From contig NZ_CANMIO010000002.1 of assembly GCF_947497935.1 (NCBI RefSeq), forward strand, positions 248,001-312,000: a DNA stretch of 64,000 nucleotides. Reading direction: 5' to 3'. Positions 53,707 to 63,118 of the stretch are shown here, in pieces. Each line of letters begins with the position of its first letter. The stretch's first letter is position 1. Both the position numbers and the translations under genes were made by a program. The stretch comes from an uncultured Shewanella sp. Lineage in GTDB: Bacteria > Pseudomonadota > Gammaproteobacteria > Enterobacterales > Shewanellaceae. The notes below the pieces were generated by a model. That model saw nothing but the letters and a program-made list of their open reading frames with translations, was not told the origin of the DNA and ran no database searches.

Positions 53707-55077
53707 TTATTCTTCTTTATCGGCTTCACCGCCGAACCATTCTTTATATTTTCGATCTAGAGTCTTACGTGATACGCCAAGATCCCTTGCTGCGGCAGAC
53801 TTATTGCCGCCGTGTAGATCGACCACTCTGGTCACATGATCACGCTCAACATCTTTAAGGGCCCACTGTAATGGGTAACCTGACTCGCCTAGCGATTCAA
53901 CCTTTGGCTGCACTTTCCAGTACTCAGCAGGTGGCTTGCCCAATAGGATACAGCGTTCAATCATATTTCGCAGCTCACGAATATTACCCGGCCACTCGTG
54001 CTGTTGCAGCTTCAATAGATCTTCATGACTCCAAACCACCTCTTTCACACCGAGTTCGGCGGCTAATTGGCAAGTAAAATGATGAGTCAGCTCAACGATA
54101 TCTTCTGGGCGTTCACGTAGTGGCGGGATCACGATATCGAGCACATTGAGGCGATAATACAGGTCGCGTCTAAAGTTACCAGCTTCAACTTCTTCGGAAA
54201 GTTTACGGTTAGTTGCCGCTAATACACGCACATCGATATTGATCTCTTTCTCGCTACCTACAGGGCGAATAGTGCGCTGCTCAAGCACGCGCAATAGTGC
54301 TGTTTGCATCTTCAGCGGCATCTCGCCAATTTCATCTAGGAAGATGGTACCGCCAGAAGCAAAACTAAATAAGCCTTCTCGGTTACCCTTGGCGCCAGTG
54401 AAAGAACCCGCCGAATGACCAAAAAGCTCACTCTCTAATAGTTCAGGAGCGATGGCGCCACAGTTGACTGGCACGAATGGCCCTTGGCGGCCACTGAGAA
54501 TGTGAAGCTGTCTGGCCACTAACTCTTTACCCGTACCCGATTCACCTTCAATCAATACCACGGCATTGGTTGGTGCCACACGTTCGATAACATGTTTCAC
54601 CTCTGTCATCGCATCGCTTTGGCCGATGATGGTCGAAGACTGGTTAAATGACACTTCACGACGCAGCATTAAGTTTTCACGCTTAAGCAGGCGTCGCTCA
54701 ATACAGCGATCGACAGCCTTCATCATCTGCTCAAGATGGAAAGGCTTCATTATGAAGTCTGATGCACCTGCGCGTAGCGCTTTGATGGCCACATCCATAT
54801 CAGCATAGCCAGTCATAAAGATGATGTCTGAGCGTCTCTCTTGATCGTTAAGCGCCTCATGCCATTCAATACCCGAGCGGCCCGGTAGACGAATATCAAC
54901 AATCAATAGGTCGAAATGACAACGTGAACGCAGCTGCTCAGCATCTTCGACGCTAGAGGCGGTTTCAACTAAGGCAAACTTCTTCGCAAGCGCTTTCTTT
55001 AAAAAGCTGCGCATGCCAGGCTCGTCATCAACAATCAATACAGATACAGCGGAAGGAAGTGGCTTCATATTATTCAT
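53707..55077 (-). CDS. Sigma-54-dependent response regulator (NtrC family)
   Basis: About 456 residues from the ATG at 55077 (GGGG-type ribosome site); the frame extends 24 codons further upstream. Receiver domain with LIVDDEPGMRSFL and phosphorylation site near residue 61 (LLIVDIRLPG). AAA+ domain with Walker A EGESGTGKELVARQL, the sigma-54 contact loop GSFTGA, and FLDEIGEMPLKMQ. C-terminal Fis-type helix-turn-helix (GGNKSAAARDLGVSRKTLDR). It activates sigma-54 promoters by ATP hydrolysis. The nearest one is that of tupA, 198 bp from its start. Confidence 0.95.
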   Translation of the reverse strand: MNNMKPLPSAVSVLIVDDEPGMRSFLKKALAKKFALVETASSVEDAEQLRSRCHFDLLIVDIRLPGRSGIEWHEALNDQERRSDIIFMTGYADMDVAIKALRAGASDFIMKPFHLEQMMKAVDRCIERRLLKRENLMLRREVSFNQSSTIIGQSDAMTEVKHVIERVAPTNAVVLIEGESGTGKELVARQLHILSGRQGPFVPVNCGAIAPELLESELFGHSAGSFTGAKGNREGLFSFASGGTIFLDEIGEMPLKMQTALLRVLEQRTIRPVGSEKEINIDVRVLAATNRKLSEEVEAGNFRRDLYYRLNVLDIVIPPLRERPEDIVELTHHFTCQLAAELGVKEVVWSHEDLLKLQQHEWPGNIRELRNMIERCILLGKPPAEYWKVQPKVESLGESGYPLQWALKDVERDHVTRVVDLHGGNKSAAARDLGVSRKTLDRKYKEWFGGEADKEE

Positions 55078-55185
55078 TCTCTGCCCCACCTTGTCTGGCG
55101 AGGGACATTTTGACTCATTATGTAGCAAGTCTACCATCTTACCCGTCAAAATAGGTCACTATGAACCATGTAATCGCGACCTTGG

Positions 55186-55232
55186 GACATAATGTCTGCG
55201 TTTTTTTTACCATTGATGCGACATAGATCGCA
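55186..55232. promoter_or_regulatory. Candidate upstream activator sites for the sigma-54 regulator
   Basis: Two inverted repeats upstream of the tupA sigma-54 promoter: GACAT-A-ATGTC (55186-55196) and TGCGA-CATAGA-TCGCA (55217-55232). They lie about 45 to 90 bp before the -24 element, within the usual range for enhancer sites. Which one is bound is unknown. Confidence 0.4.
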
Positions 55233-55273
55233 CAAGTGTTACAAATGTGAGCTTAAATAATGCAATTCAAGCA

Positions 55274-55289
55274 TGGCATCAAACTTGCT
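55274..55289 (+). promoter_or_regulatory. Sigma-54 promoter of tupABC
   Basis: TGGCAT-CAAAC-TTGCT: the -24 GG and -12 GC at the right spacing of the TGGCAC-N5-TTGCW consensus with one mismatch. It lies 79 bp upstream of the tupA ATG and 197 bp from the divergent gene for a sigma-54 activator. Confidence 0.75.
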
Positions 55290-55367
55290 TTTCTCTAGGG
55301 TGATTTCGATTTCAAACAGGCACTCAGGTATCGAGAGAGGCCTATTTTATTTTTCCAAGGAGTAAAA

Positions 55368-56180
55368 ATGCTAAACCTTAAACGCGTTATTGGTCTTGCG
55401 GTTACCGCAGCGCTATTTGTTGGTATGCCAGCTCAAGCCAATGAAGTCATCAAGCTTGCGACAACAACCAGTACTGAGAACTCGGGTCTACTTAAGAACC
55501 TACTGCCAAAATTTGAAGCAGAAACAGGCTATCAGGTACAAGTTATCGCAACGGGCACAGGTAAGGCACTTAAACTTGCTCGCCAAGGTGATGTTGATGT
55601 TGTAATGACTCACGCTCCTGGTGCCGAAGCTAAGTTTGTTGAAGAAGGTTACGGCCGTCTACCACGTGGTATTATGGAAAACGATTTCGTGGTTCTTGGT
55701 CCAAAGAACGACCCAGCTAAAATTCGTTCAAGCAAAACAGCTGAAGAAGCTTTCGAAAAAATCGCTAAATCAGGCGTTCCTTTCATTTCTCGTGGTGACA
55801 ACTCAGGCACCAACATGAAAGAACTACTTGTATGGAAAAATGCTAACATCACTCCAGATTTCGAAGGTTACACAGCCGTTGGTCAAGGTATGGGCAAAAC
55901 CCTACTTATGGCTAGCGAATTAGAAGCTTATACGCTATCTGACCGTGGCACTTTTGTGGCTTATTCAGGTAAAATAGATCTAGCAGTAGATTTCGATGGT
56001 GGTGCAGCACTAGCTAACCCATACCAAATCATACTAATCAGTGAAACTAAGTACCCAACACTTAATCACAAGGGTGCTCAAGCATTGAGCGACTGGCTGA
56101 TCGGCGCTGAAGCGCAAGGCATGATCAACAATTATAAAGTTCAGGGTGAACAATTGTTCAAGGCAACATATAGCGAATGA
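55368..56180 (+). CDS. tupA: Tungstate ABC transporter substrate-binding protein TupA
   Basis: A 270-residue periplasmic binding protein. Signal peptide (VIGLAVTAALFVGMPAQA), then VIKLATTTSTENSGLL with the TTTS motif that distinguishes TupA from molybdate-binding ModA. Further on GDVDVVMTHAPGAE and FISRGDNSGTNMKE, typical of TupA/WtpA-like oxyanion binding. Strong ribosome site (AAGGAG). Heads the tup-mob-moa operon under a sigma-54 promoter. Confidence 0.94.
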   Translation: MLNLKRVIGLAVTAALFVGMPAQANEVIKLATTTSTENSGLLKNLLPKFEAETGYQVQVIATGTGKALKLARQGDVDVVMTHAPGAEAKFVEEGYGRLPRGIMENDFVVLGPKNDPAKIRSSKTAEEAFEKIAKSGVPFISRGDNSGTNMKELLVWKNANITPDFEGYTAVGQGMGKTLLMASELEAYTLSDRGTFVAYSGKIDLAVDFDGGAALANPYQIILISETKYPTLNHKGAQALSDWLIGAEAQGMINNYKVQGEQLFKATYSE

Positions 56181-56884
56181 ATGAAGGCTGGTTAGCCCTT
56201 ATACAGCAGGCATTAGGCCTGCTGTTTTCATTGGACCCTGAAGTGTGGTCCATTATTTCCGTATCTTTTTCAGTATCATTTGCGGCGCTAGCGATCACGC
56301 TCCTGCCTTCGATGGTATTGGGTTTTCTGCTAGCCTTTGCTCGCTTTCCCGGCCGCTGGTTAGTCACCAACCTTATCCAAACTCTTCAGTCCATTCCTAC
56401 CGTAGTAATCGGCCTATTGGTCTATCTATTGCTAACTCGAATGGGGCCTCTTGGGGATTTGAAATGGCTGTTCACTCAAAAAGGCATGATCCTCGGGCAG
56501 ATGTTAATCTGCGCCCCCGTGCTTGTTGCCATGAGCCAAGCCGCCTTTACTAGTGTCGATCGACGAGCATGGGAAACCTCCCGCACCTTAGGCGCCCCCG
56601 CACTTAGCGCGATATGGGCAGTCTGCAGAGAGCTTAAAGTTCCACTATTATTAGCTATTATCGCCGCATTTAGCCGTATTTTGACTGAGATTGGTTGCTC
56701 AATGATGGTCGGCGGCAATATTGCGGGTGTGACACGCAACATTCCCACCGCGATTGCACTGGAAACCAGTAAAGGTGATTTCGCACAGGCGATTGCACTC
56801 GGACTTGTACTGCTGGTCCTAGCACTCATTTTAAACTTTGCACTTGGTACGTTAAGAGGCAAAGCTGAGCCGAGGAGTCATTAA
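56177..56884 (+). CDS. tupB: Tungstate ABC transporter permease TupB
   Basis: A 235-residue permease with about five or six helices and the ABC-coupling EAA-like loop (DRRAWETSRTLGAPALSAIW). Starts inside the tupA stop (ATGA overlap), so translation is coupled. Confidence 0.94.
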   Translation: MNEGWLALIQQALGLLFSLDPEVWSIISVSFSVSFAALAITLLPSMVLGFLLAFARFPGRWLVTNLIQTLQSIPTVVIGLLVYLLLTRMGPLGDLKWLFTQKGMILGQMLICAPVLVAMSQAAFTSVDRRAWETSRTLGAPALSAIWAVCRELKVPLLLAIIAAFSRILTEIGCSMMVGGNIAGVTRNIPTAIALETSKGDFAQAIALGLVLLVLALILNFALGTLRGKAEPRSH

Positions 56885-56887
56885 AAA

Positions 56888-57616
56888 ATGGCGACTGCAA
56901 AGATCATTGCGCAAAATCTTGAGATGTGTTTCGAAGACAAGCATCTGTTTAGCTCTGAAAAGTTGGTTTTTGAACAAAACCGCGTGATTCACCTGCAAGG
57001 TGATAACGGCTGCGGCAAAACCACATTAATGAAGTTACTGGCAGGTTTTATCCAGCCAACATCTGGAACGATTCAAGCCCAAGGCTTCTCTATTGCCCCC
57101 TGGTGGCGCAGCAACTCAATTACAGGCAAGGCTATCTATCTGCATCAGCACCCTTATCTTTTTGAAGGCAGTGTGATGTATAACCTCACCTATCCATTAC
57201 AGTTTTTGGACCGAGATCAACAGCTGCTTAAAGCCCGTACCGAGCAGGCAATAGATATGGCACAGCTACGCCACTTGCTCACTCAGGCTGCCTCGAGTTT
57301 ATCCGGTGGTGAGAAACAACGCTTAGCTATCGCCAGAGCCTGGATTATCCAACCGAAACTGTTAATGCTTGATGAACCGACGTCCAATATGGATAAGCAT
57401 TCACAACATCTGGTATTACAGATGATTGCCGACCTTAAGCAGCAAGGCACTGGCATGCTAATTAGTAGCCACCAGACTTGTATGCTGACTAAAGTGTGCG
57501 ATCATGCTTGGTTAGTTTGCGATAAGACGATTACAAGCAGTAGTATTAGTGCCAATCAGGATATTGCAGACTCTCCCGCTGACATTTTATCGACATTAAA
57601 TGTATCGGTTGGATAA
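56888..57616 (+). CDS. tupC: Tungstate ABC transporter ATPase TupC
   Basis: A 242-residue ABC ATPase: Walker [21 protein letters not shown], signature [18 protein letters not shown], Walker [13 protein letters not shown]. Three bases after tupB. Confidence 0.94.
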   Translation: MATAKIIAQNLEMCFEDKHLFSSEKLVFEQNRVIHLQGDNGCGKTTLMKLLAGFIQPTSGTIQAQGFSIAPWWRSNSITGKAIYLHQHPYLFEGSVMYNLTYPLQFLDRDQQLLKARTEQAIDMAQLRHLLTQAASSLSGGEKQRLAIARAWIIQPKLLMLDEPTSNMDKHSQHLVLQMIADLKQQGTGMLISSHQTCMLTKVCDHAWLVCDKTITSSSISANQDIADSPADILSTLNVSVG

Positions 57617-57654
57617 CTTCATTTGTAAGTTTTAGAAAAAATAGGGTAACAGTG

Positions 57655-58257
57655 ATGACAGCACAAGTGGATGCGGTAATCCTTGCTGGCGGAATGGCCA
57701 GACGCATGGGTGGTAACGACAAAGGTTTAGTCGAGCTAAAGAATCAGCCAATGATTAAACATGCTATTGATCGGATAAAACCTCAAGTTAAGGAGATCCT
57801 GATCAACGCAAACCGTAACCAAAACCGTTATTCTGAGTTCGGTTTTAAGGTGATCAGCGACCAAGATAGCGGCTACTTAGGCCCATTAGCTGGCATGATC
57901 ACCGCAATGAGCGAGACAGATGCAGAATATTTATTGGTCGTTCCTTGCGATTGCCCACTGTTACCAACAGATTTAGTCGCTAGAATGCTAGCGAAATTAA
58001 CGGCTGAAGATGCTGAACTAGCGGTAGCTAGCGATGGCAAACGCGAGCAACCGGTAATTATGTTGCTCAAGCCGAGTTTACGCGCATCCATGAAAGCCTT
58101 TTTAGATGCAGGCGAGCGCAAAATCGACTTTTGGTATGCCAAGCATCACTATGTCGTCGCAGAGTTTGCAGATCAGCCTAATGCGTTTGTAAACGTAAAC
58201 ACACCAGAACAAAAACAGCAGCTTGGCGAAGCCATAGCGAACGAAAAAAATCACTAG
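57655..58257 (+). CDS. mobA: Molybdenum cofactor guanylyltransferase MobA
   Basis: A 200-residue nucleotidyltransferase starting [20 protein letters not shown], with the [14 protein letters not shown]-binding loop and [13 protein letters not shown], as in E. coli MobA. It attaches GMP to Mo-molybdopterin to form MGD, used by DMSO-reductase-type enzymes and formate dehydrogenases. A GTG 3 bp earlier is an alternative start. Confidence 0.95.
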   Translation: MTAQVDAVILAGGMARRMGGNDKGLVELKNQPMIKHAIDRIKPQVKEILINANRNQNRYSEFGFKVISDQDSGYLGPLAGMITAMSETDAEYLLVVPCDCPLLPTDLVARMLAKLTAEDAELAVASDGKREQPVIMLLKPSLRASMKAFLDAGERKIDFWYAKHHYVVAEFADQPNAFVNVNTPEQKQQLGEAIANEKNH

Positions 58258-58265
58258 AGGTGTAA

Positions 58266-60065
58266 ATGAGCATACCTTTTACTAATCCGTTACCTATTCC
58301 AGTACTCGGATTCTGTGCTTATAGCGGTACAGGCAAGACCACATTATTAAAGCAATTAATCCCAGAGCTTAATCGCCGAGGTGTGCGACTCGCAGTCATT
58401 AAGCATGCTCATCATAATTTCGACGTCGACATTCCTGGCAAAGACAGTTACGAAATGCGTAAAGCCGGTGCCAAACAGATGTTAGTCGCCTCTCATGTAC
58501 GCTGGGCATTAATGACCGAAGACGCCAAAGATGGTGATCCTGAGCTACCGCACCTGCTGAAACAGATTGAAGCCGACAAGATCGATATCGTCCTCGTTGA
58601 AGGTTTTAAAAAGCTCGAACTTCCTAAGATAGAACTGCACCGCGCCGCACACGGCAAGCCTTTCATCCATACCCATGATGACAATATCCAAGCGATTGCC
58701 TGCTGTGATGACACAGAGCTACCAAGCGAGCTACACCGTCTAGATATCAATAATATCGAGCAAATTGCCGATTACGTAGGTGAGTACATTGCCGCGTGGA
58801 AGCCATGCCCAATCGACTTGCCTATGGCACCAACCTGCGGCTGCGAACTCGATAACAGCAGCACGCTTTCAGTGCGCCAAGGTATCGATAAGATCTTATC
58901 TTATGTAAAACCAATCACCACGACAGAAGCTGTCGAGTTAGATGAACTTGAGAACCGCGTATTAGCTAGCGACGCCATCTCGCCAGTTGATGTACCGCAG
59001 CACACCAACTCAGCGATGGACGGTTACGCGTTCAAACTAAGTGACACTGCAAACGCATCATACAAGATGGTTGGCGAAGTCATGGCTGGTCACGCCTATA
59101 ACGGCACTATTCAGGCGGGCGAAGCCGTACGCATCATGACAGGCGCACCAGTGCCTGCAGGTGCCGATACCGTACAGCTACGCGAGCTTGCCAACGAGCA
59201 AGACGGCGTGGTTCGCTTCGAAGGCGAAATGAGCCTAGGCCAACATATCCGTCAAGCGGGTGAAGATATCGCTCAGGGCGCGACAGCCCTCGCAGCTCAC
59301 AGCCGTTTACATGCCGCAGAGCAAGGTTTACTGGCCTCATTAGGCTTCGGTGAGTTACCGGTATTTAAACGTCCAAAAGTTGCCGTATTCTCAACAGGTG
59401 ATGAAGTTTGCCAGCCGGGCGAACCACTAAAGGCCAACTGCATTTTCGACTCTAACCGCTATACCATCAAATCGATGGCGAAGAAGTTAGGTTGTGAAGT
59501 CATTGATTTAGGCATCATTCAAGATTCAGAAGCGGCACTGGCGCAAGCCTTAAAAGATGGCGCAGCCAAGGCAGATATCGTGATCAGCTCAGGCGGCGTA
59601 TCGGTCGGCGACGCCGATTACATCAAGACGGTACTCGAACAAGTCGGACAGATTAACTTCTGGCGTATCAATATGCGTCCGGGTCGTCCGTTAGCCTTCG
59701 GTCAAATCGATGACAGCTTATTCTTCGGCTTACCGGGTAATCCGGTTGCCGTAATGGTGTCATTCTTACAGTTTGTACAACCAGCGATTCGTAAGCTTGC
59801 TGGCGAGCAAAACTGGGCACCAACAATGGTGCCAGCAATAACAGATAAACCGCTACGTAGCCGTACAGGCCGTACCGAGTTTACCCGCGGTATCTATCAC
59901 TTAGCTGCCGACGGTAAGTTACACGTAACCACAACAGGTGCTCAGGGCTCAGGGATGCTTAGCTCTATGGTAAAAGGAAACTGTCTCATCGTAATTGGCG
60001 AGAAAGATGATCAGTTAAATCCAGGTGACACAGTTTACATTCAACCTTTTGCCGACCTCCTTTAA
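58266..60065 (+). CDS. mobB/moeA: MobB-MoeA fusion protein
   Basis: A 599-residue fusion. Residues 1-~180 are MobB, a GTP-binding adaptor (P-loop GFCAYSGTGKTTLLKQLI; HAHHNFDVDIPGKDSYEMRK). Residues ~205-599 are MoeA, molybdopterin molybdenumtransferase (HTNSAMDGYAF; PVPAGADTVQLRE; SSGGVSVGDADYIK; LPGNPVAVMVSFL). MoeA inserts the metal and MobB assists MobA, so the fusion joins two late steps of cofactor assembly. 8 bp after mobA. Confidence 0.95.
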   Translation: MSIPFTNPLPIPVLGFCAYSGTGKTTLLKQLIPELNRRGVRLAVIKHAHHNFDVDIPGKDSYEMRKAGAKQMLVASHVRWALMTEDAKDGDPELPHLLKQIEADKIDIVLVEGFKKLELPKIELHRAAHGKPFIHTHDDNIQAIACCDDTELPSELHRLDINNIEQIADYVGEYIAAWKPCPIDLPMAPTCGCELDNSSTLSVRQGIDKILSYVKPITTTEAVELDELENRVLASDAISPVDVPQHTNSAMDGYAFKLSDTANASYKMVGEVMAGHAYNGTIQAGEAVRIMTGAPVPAGADTVQLRELANEQDGVVRFEGEMSLGQHIRQAGEDIAQGATALAAHSRLHAAEQGLLASLGFGELPVFKRPKVAVFSTGDEVCQPGEPLKANCIFDSNRYTIKSMAKKLGCEVIDLGIIQDSEAALAQALKDGAAKADIVISSGGVSVGDADYIKTVLEQVGQINFWRINMRPGRPLAFGQIDDSLFFGLPGNPVAVMVSFLQFVQPAIRKLAGEQNWAPTMVPAITDKPLRSRTGRTEFTRGIYHLAADGKLHVTTTGAQGSGMLSSMVKGNCLIVIGEKDDQLNPGDTVYIQPFADLL

Positions 60066-60085
60066 GGGGTCATGTAGGTAGTAGT

Positions 60086-61072
60086 ATGAGCTTAATCGTT
60101 GACACTTTTGGTCGCACGGTAGAATACCTGCGACTATCAGTCACTGACCGCTGTGATTTTCGCTGTGTGTATTGCATGAGCGAAGATCCCTGCTTTTTAA
60201 GTAAAGAACACGTCCTTAGCCTCGAAGAACTGGCTTGGGTTGCCCAAGCCTTCACCGAACTCGGTGTAAAGAAAATCCGCCTTACCGGTGGTGAACCTTT
60301 AGTGCGTACCGACTGCGATCAGTTAGTCAAACTACTGGGCAAGCTACCAGGGCTTAAAGAGCTATCGATGACCACCAATGGCTCGCGCTTAACCCGTTTT
60401 GCGCAAGAGATGCATGACTCAGGTTTAAACCGACTCAACATCAGTTTAGATACCTTAAAGCCCGATCTATTTACCAGCTTAACTCGTAACGGCAAAGTCG
60501 ACCGAGTTATCGCCGGAATCGACGCCGCCATAGCCGCAGGCTTTAAGAAAATTAAGGTCAACGCAGTGATTTTGCGGGGCCAAAACGATGATGAAGTATT
60601 AGATCTCATTGAATTTTGCCGTGAGCGCGACTTAGATATCGCCTTCATCGAAGAGATGCCACTGGGCATTATCGATGAGCGCAAGCGCAGCCGCCACTGC
60701 AGCAGTAAAGAAATTCAAGACATCATCAGCGAGCGTTATGAGCTTATCCCGTCAAACCGCCGCACAGGTGGCCCTGCACGTTACTTCACCATGCCCGGCA
60801 GCGACATTCATGTTGGTTTTATCTCGCCACACAGCAACAACTTCTGCCACGAATGCAACCGCGTACGCGTAACCGTAGAAGGCAAGTTGCTACTCTGCCT
60901 AGGTAATGAAAACTCAGTGGACTTAAAAGCCATCGTGCGCGAGTACCCCGGTGACATAGAAAGGCTAAAAACAGCGATTCTAGACGGCATTAAGCACAAG
61001 CCTAAAGAGCACCATTTTGACCCAAATGGGGAAACGCAGATCCTCCGCTTTATGAACGCAACCGGTGGTTAA
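60086..61072 (+). CDS. moaA: GTP 3',8-cyclase MoaA
   Basis: A 328-residue radical SAM enzyme with both clusters: N-terminal CDFRCVYCM (CxxxCxxC) and C-terminal CHECNRVRVTVEGKLLLCLG. It ends in Gly-Gly, as needed for MoaA activity. First step of molybdopterin synthesis from GTP. Last gene of the operon; MoaBCDE must be elsewhere. Confidence 0.96.
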   Translation: MSLIVDTFGRTVEYLRLSVTDRCDFRCVYCMSEDPCFLSKEHVLSLEELAWVAQAFTELGVKKIRLTGGEPLVRTDCDQLVKLLGKLPGLKELSMTTNGSRLTRFAQEMHDSGLNRLNISLDTLKPDLFTSLTRNGKVDRVIAGIDAAIAAGFKKIKVNAVILRGQNDDEVLDLIEFCRERDLDIAFIEEMPLGIIDERKRSRHCSSKEIQDIISERYELIPSNRRTGGPARYFTMPGSDIHVGFISPHSNNFCHECNRVRVTVEGKLLLCLGNENSVDLKAIVREYPGDIERLKTAILDGIKHKPKEHHFDPNGETQILRFMNATGG

Positions 61073-61159
61073 CTGTTGCTTGAACAGTTGTTTGTCGCTT
61101 GGTTTGCTACGGTGGTTTCTGTAGCCACAGTGTTTGACTGTTAGCATGTGCTATATACA

Positions 61160-61193
61160 CAAAACCCGACGTCACTGTCGGGTTTTGTTTTTT
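61160..61193 (+). terminator. Intrinsic terminator of the tup-moa operon
   Basis: CAAAACCCGAC-gtcact-GTCGGGTTTTG and six Ts, 88 bp past the moaA stop. Confidence 0.9.
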
Positions 61194-61219
61194 GAACTAA
61201 ACGAAGAACTTTAAGCTTC

Positions 61220-61894
61220 CTACTTGTTAGCAACCAACTCATTCCGATAGTGCTCAATTTCCAAACATTTCGAGCAGGCATCACTAGGTCTGTAATAAAC
61301 CTTTTTGCTAGAGACTGTTGCTCGAGGGCTTTCTATTACACTATCACCCAAGCCTTTATGGTGAACTACCTTTAAGTTAGGTTTACAGCAACGAAGGATA
61401 CCTTCCAATAGTTCTCTAGTTGATTCAGGAACTCTAGGACCCAAAATTAATTTAGTAACTGAAATAGGGACGTATACATCTGAAACGATACAGCGATATT
61501 CTTTTTCATATTTCCAGCTTTTATCTTTATATTTAAGGATTTGAATGGCTTTTTCGCTTGTTAACTCCAACACCTCTGGCTTCTTACTATAAGAAACCTT
61601 TACAGCTTCAATATTTTTAGCCAGTTCAAATTCAATCACACACCCGCGACCTCCATCTGCATAATGAGCCTACATAAGCGTATTTGAGTCATCTGGGGTA
61701 AAACAGCATATACGCAGCTCATTCAGAATTCCTTTCCAACGAGCCTCCAAATTATTAGGAATAACTCCTTCAAACTTTATAACGCCTTCCATCGGATCAT
61801 TAAGCTCATGGTACCTGCTTGCATACAGTCTTTCTCGAAGCAATATATCTAAGAGATACTCGAAATTATTAAAAGATTTATACTTATAGAACAT
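61220..61894 (-). pseudogene. DUF2971 family gene with a single in-frame stop codon
   Basis: Two consecutive pieces in the same frame (61894-61670 and 61669-61220) make one DUF2971 protein: N-half MFYKYKSFNNFEYLLDIL and RERLYASRYHELNDPMEG; then ICCFTPDDSNTLM, a TAG at 61672-61670, then AHYADGGRGCVIEFELAKN. The family has Trp at the stop position (LMWAHYAD), so one base change (TGG to TAG) explains the break. The rest is intact. DUF2971 proteins are uncharacterised and often found in accessory regions. No ribosome site precedes the second half. Confidence 0.82.
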
Positions 61895-62162
61895 GCGACT
61901 TCTCGTTAAAGACTTCTTTAAGGAATGTAATTTTATATGAAAATCGTTTCGCCCAAATAAAGTGGCAATTTGCTTATTTTCAAGATTATTCGGATATCTG
62001 AAATACGCAAAATAAATATAAACTATTGTTTTAAATATTTATATTAAATAATCCATGAAATTTCATTCAAATTAAAGTGTATTTTAAAAAGCAATGAAAG
62101 CAGCTTAGCTATCAAGATTGCTACCTCTCATACACTAACTTCTCGCTGACAACGCCTTATGC
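61895..62162. other. AT-rich intergenic region
   Basis: About 270 bp, markedly AT-rich, upstream of the broken DUF2971 gene and before family-B repeat B2. No ORF or structure I can support. Confidence 0.35.
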
Positions 62163-62740
62163 AATCAATTGCCTGCGGCAGGCGTATGTGCAGACACTTC
62201 CGTGACACGCTGCAAGTCCATCCATGGAGGCTCGACCATGACATCCATGTCATGGATGGTCACGGCCGCATCTACACCGAGTTTGAAAAGCACAACCTTT
62301 GAGACTCCGCGCACTACTAAAAAAAGAAAGGACAAAACCAACAACTCAAAGGTTACAGAAAACGCCAACTCCCCATCGGGGTTGCCGAAATACGCAGATG
62401 ACTCTTTATCTAAAGTAATGCCGTGGAGCCATCATGGATGATGGTTCAGGCTCGGGGGGACATGGCCGTTCTCTGGCATCCATGCCTTCACGGCATTTGT
62501 GAATCCATTCACATCAGATGACCCATCTGAGCCGTTAGGCGATTTTTATTGGAGTATGAGGTTCAACAACTTCGTTAGGGCGGCTCGGACTCTTTATGAA
62601 AGAAATGGCCAAGAGGGGGAAGCTGTTGTCCCCCTTTTGCCCGAGTGTGAGCTGGAAGCTCACGACCTTTATCAAGCGCAGCTTGATTGCTTAACTTGTT
62701 AGACGTAGTCTAACTTAAAACTCAGGCGCAGCCTGATAGG
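62163..62740 (+). repeat. Family-B hairpin mosaic repeat, copy B2
   Basis: Starts with GCCTG-cgg-CAGGC where other copies have GGCC-tgc-GGCC. At the place of the GGTTTC-ATCCCT-GAAACC hairpin of B1/B3 it has CATGAC-ATCCAT-GTCATG: a new stem around the same type of loop. Later CATCAT-gg-ATGATG. The tail matches B1 (TTCAACAACTTCGTTAGGG; GTGAGC-tggaa-GCTCAC) but has an extra module ATCAAGC-gca-GCTTGAT before GTTAGAC-gta-GTCTAAC, and ends with CAGGC-gca-GCCTG. Confidence 0.85.
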
Positions 62741-62753
62741 CCAAAAAAAACCG

Positions 62754-63011
62754 TTACTCAAACATCTGATGACTCTTGATCAGAGTACACGATGGGTCAT
62801 CTTCGCGCTTATTGATATTAACCAACTGATAAGCCGCTTTAATCTCTTTACCAATCTGCTGGTTTACTGACTCAACACCACTAACCTCAACAGCCTTCAA
62901 GTAAGCCTGCATCAATTCTCGATCATTCTGAATGATCAAAAAAATCTCGTTAGATAACTTCTTATTTAGCTTCTGCACAGCCAATTGAGCAATTTCTTTA
63001 GGTAACATCAT
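62754..63011 (-). CDS. Small helical protein, unknown function
   Basis: About 85 residues from the ATG at 63011, which has GAAGAGA 4 nt upstream; a TTG 12 bp earlier also lies in frame. Sequence MMLPKEIAQLAVQKLNKKLS ... RELMQAYLKAVEVSGVESVN then QQIGKEIKAAYQLVNINKRE looks like a compact helical protein. I do not recognise the family. It lies between family-B repeats B2 and B3. Confidence 0.6.
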   Translation of the reverse strand: MMLPKEIAQLAVQKLNKKLSNEIFLIIQNDRELMQAYLKAVEVSGVESVNQQIGKEIKAAYQLVNINKREDDPSCTLIKSHQMFE

Positions 63012-63118
63012 TATTCTCTTCAATTATCAGCTAGGCCGCTGATTTCATGATTATTAAGCGACTGTATCAGTCGAATCCTTTAACTTATCAGTTAGCTAAA
63101 AACTGAATCAAAACCATC

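Noticed and set aside
61220..61894. Two separate small genes or a frameshift
   Set aside because: Both halves are in one frame, and the joined sequence reads through a family motif with only a stop codon in place of Trp.
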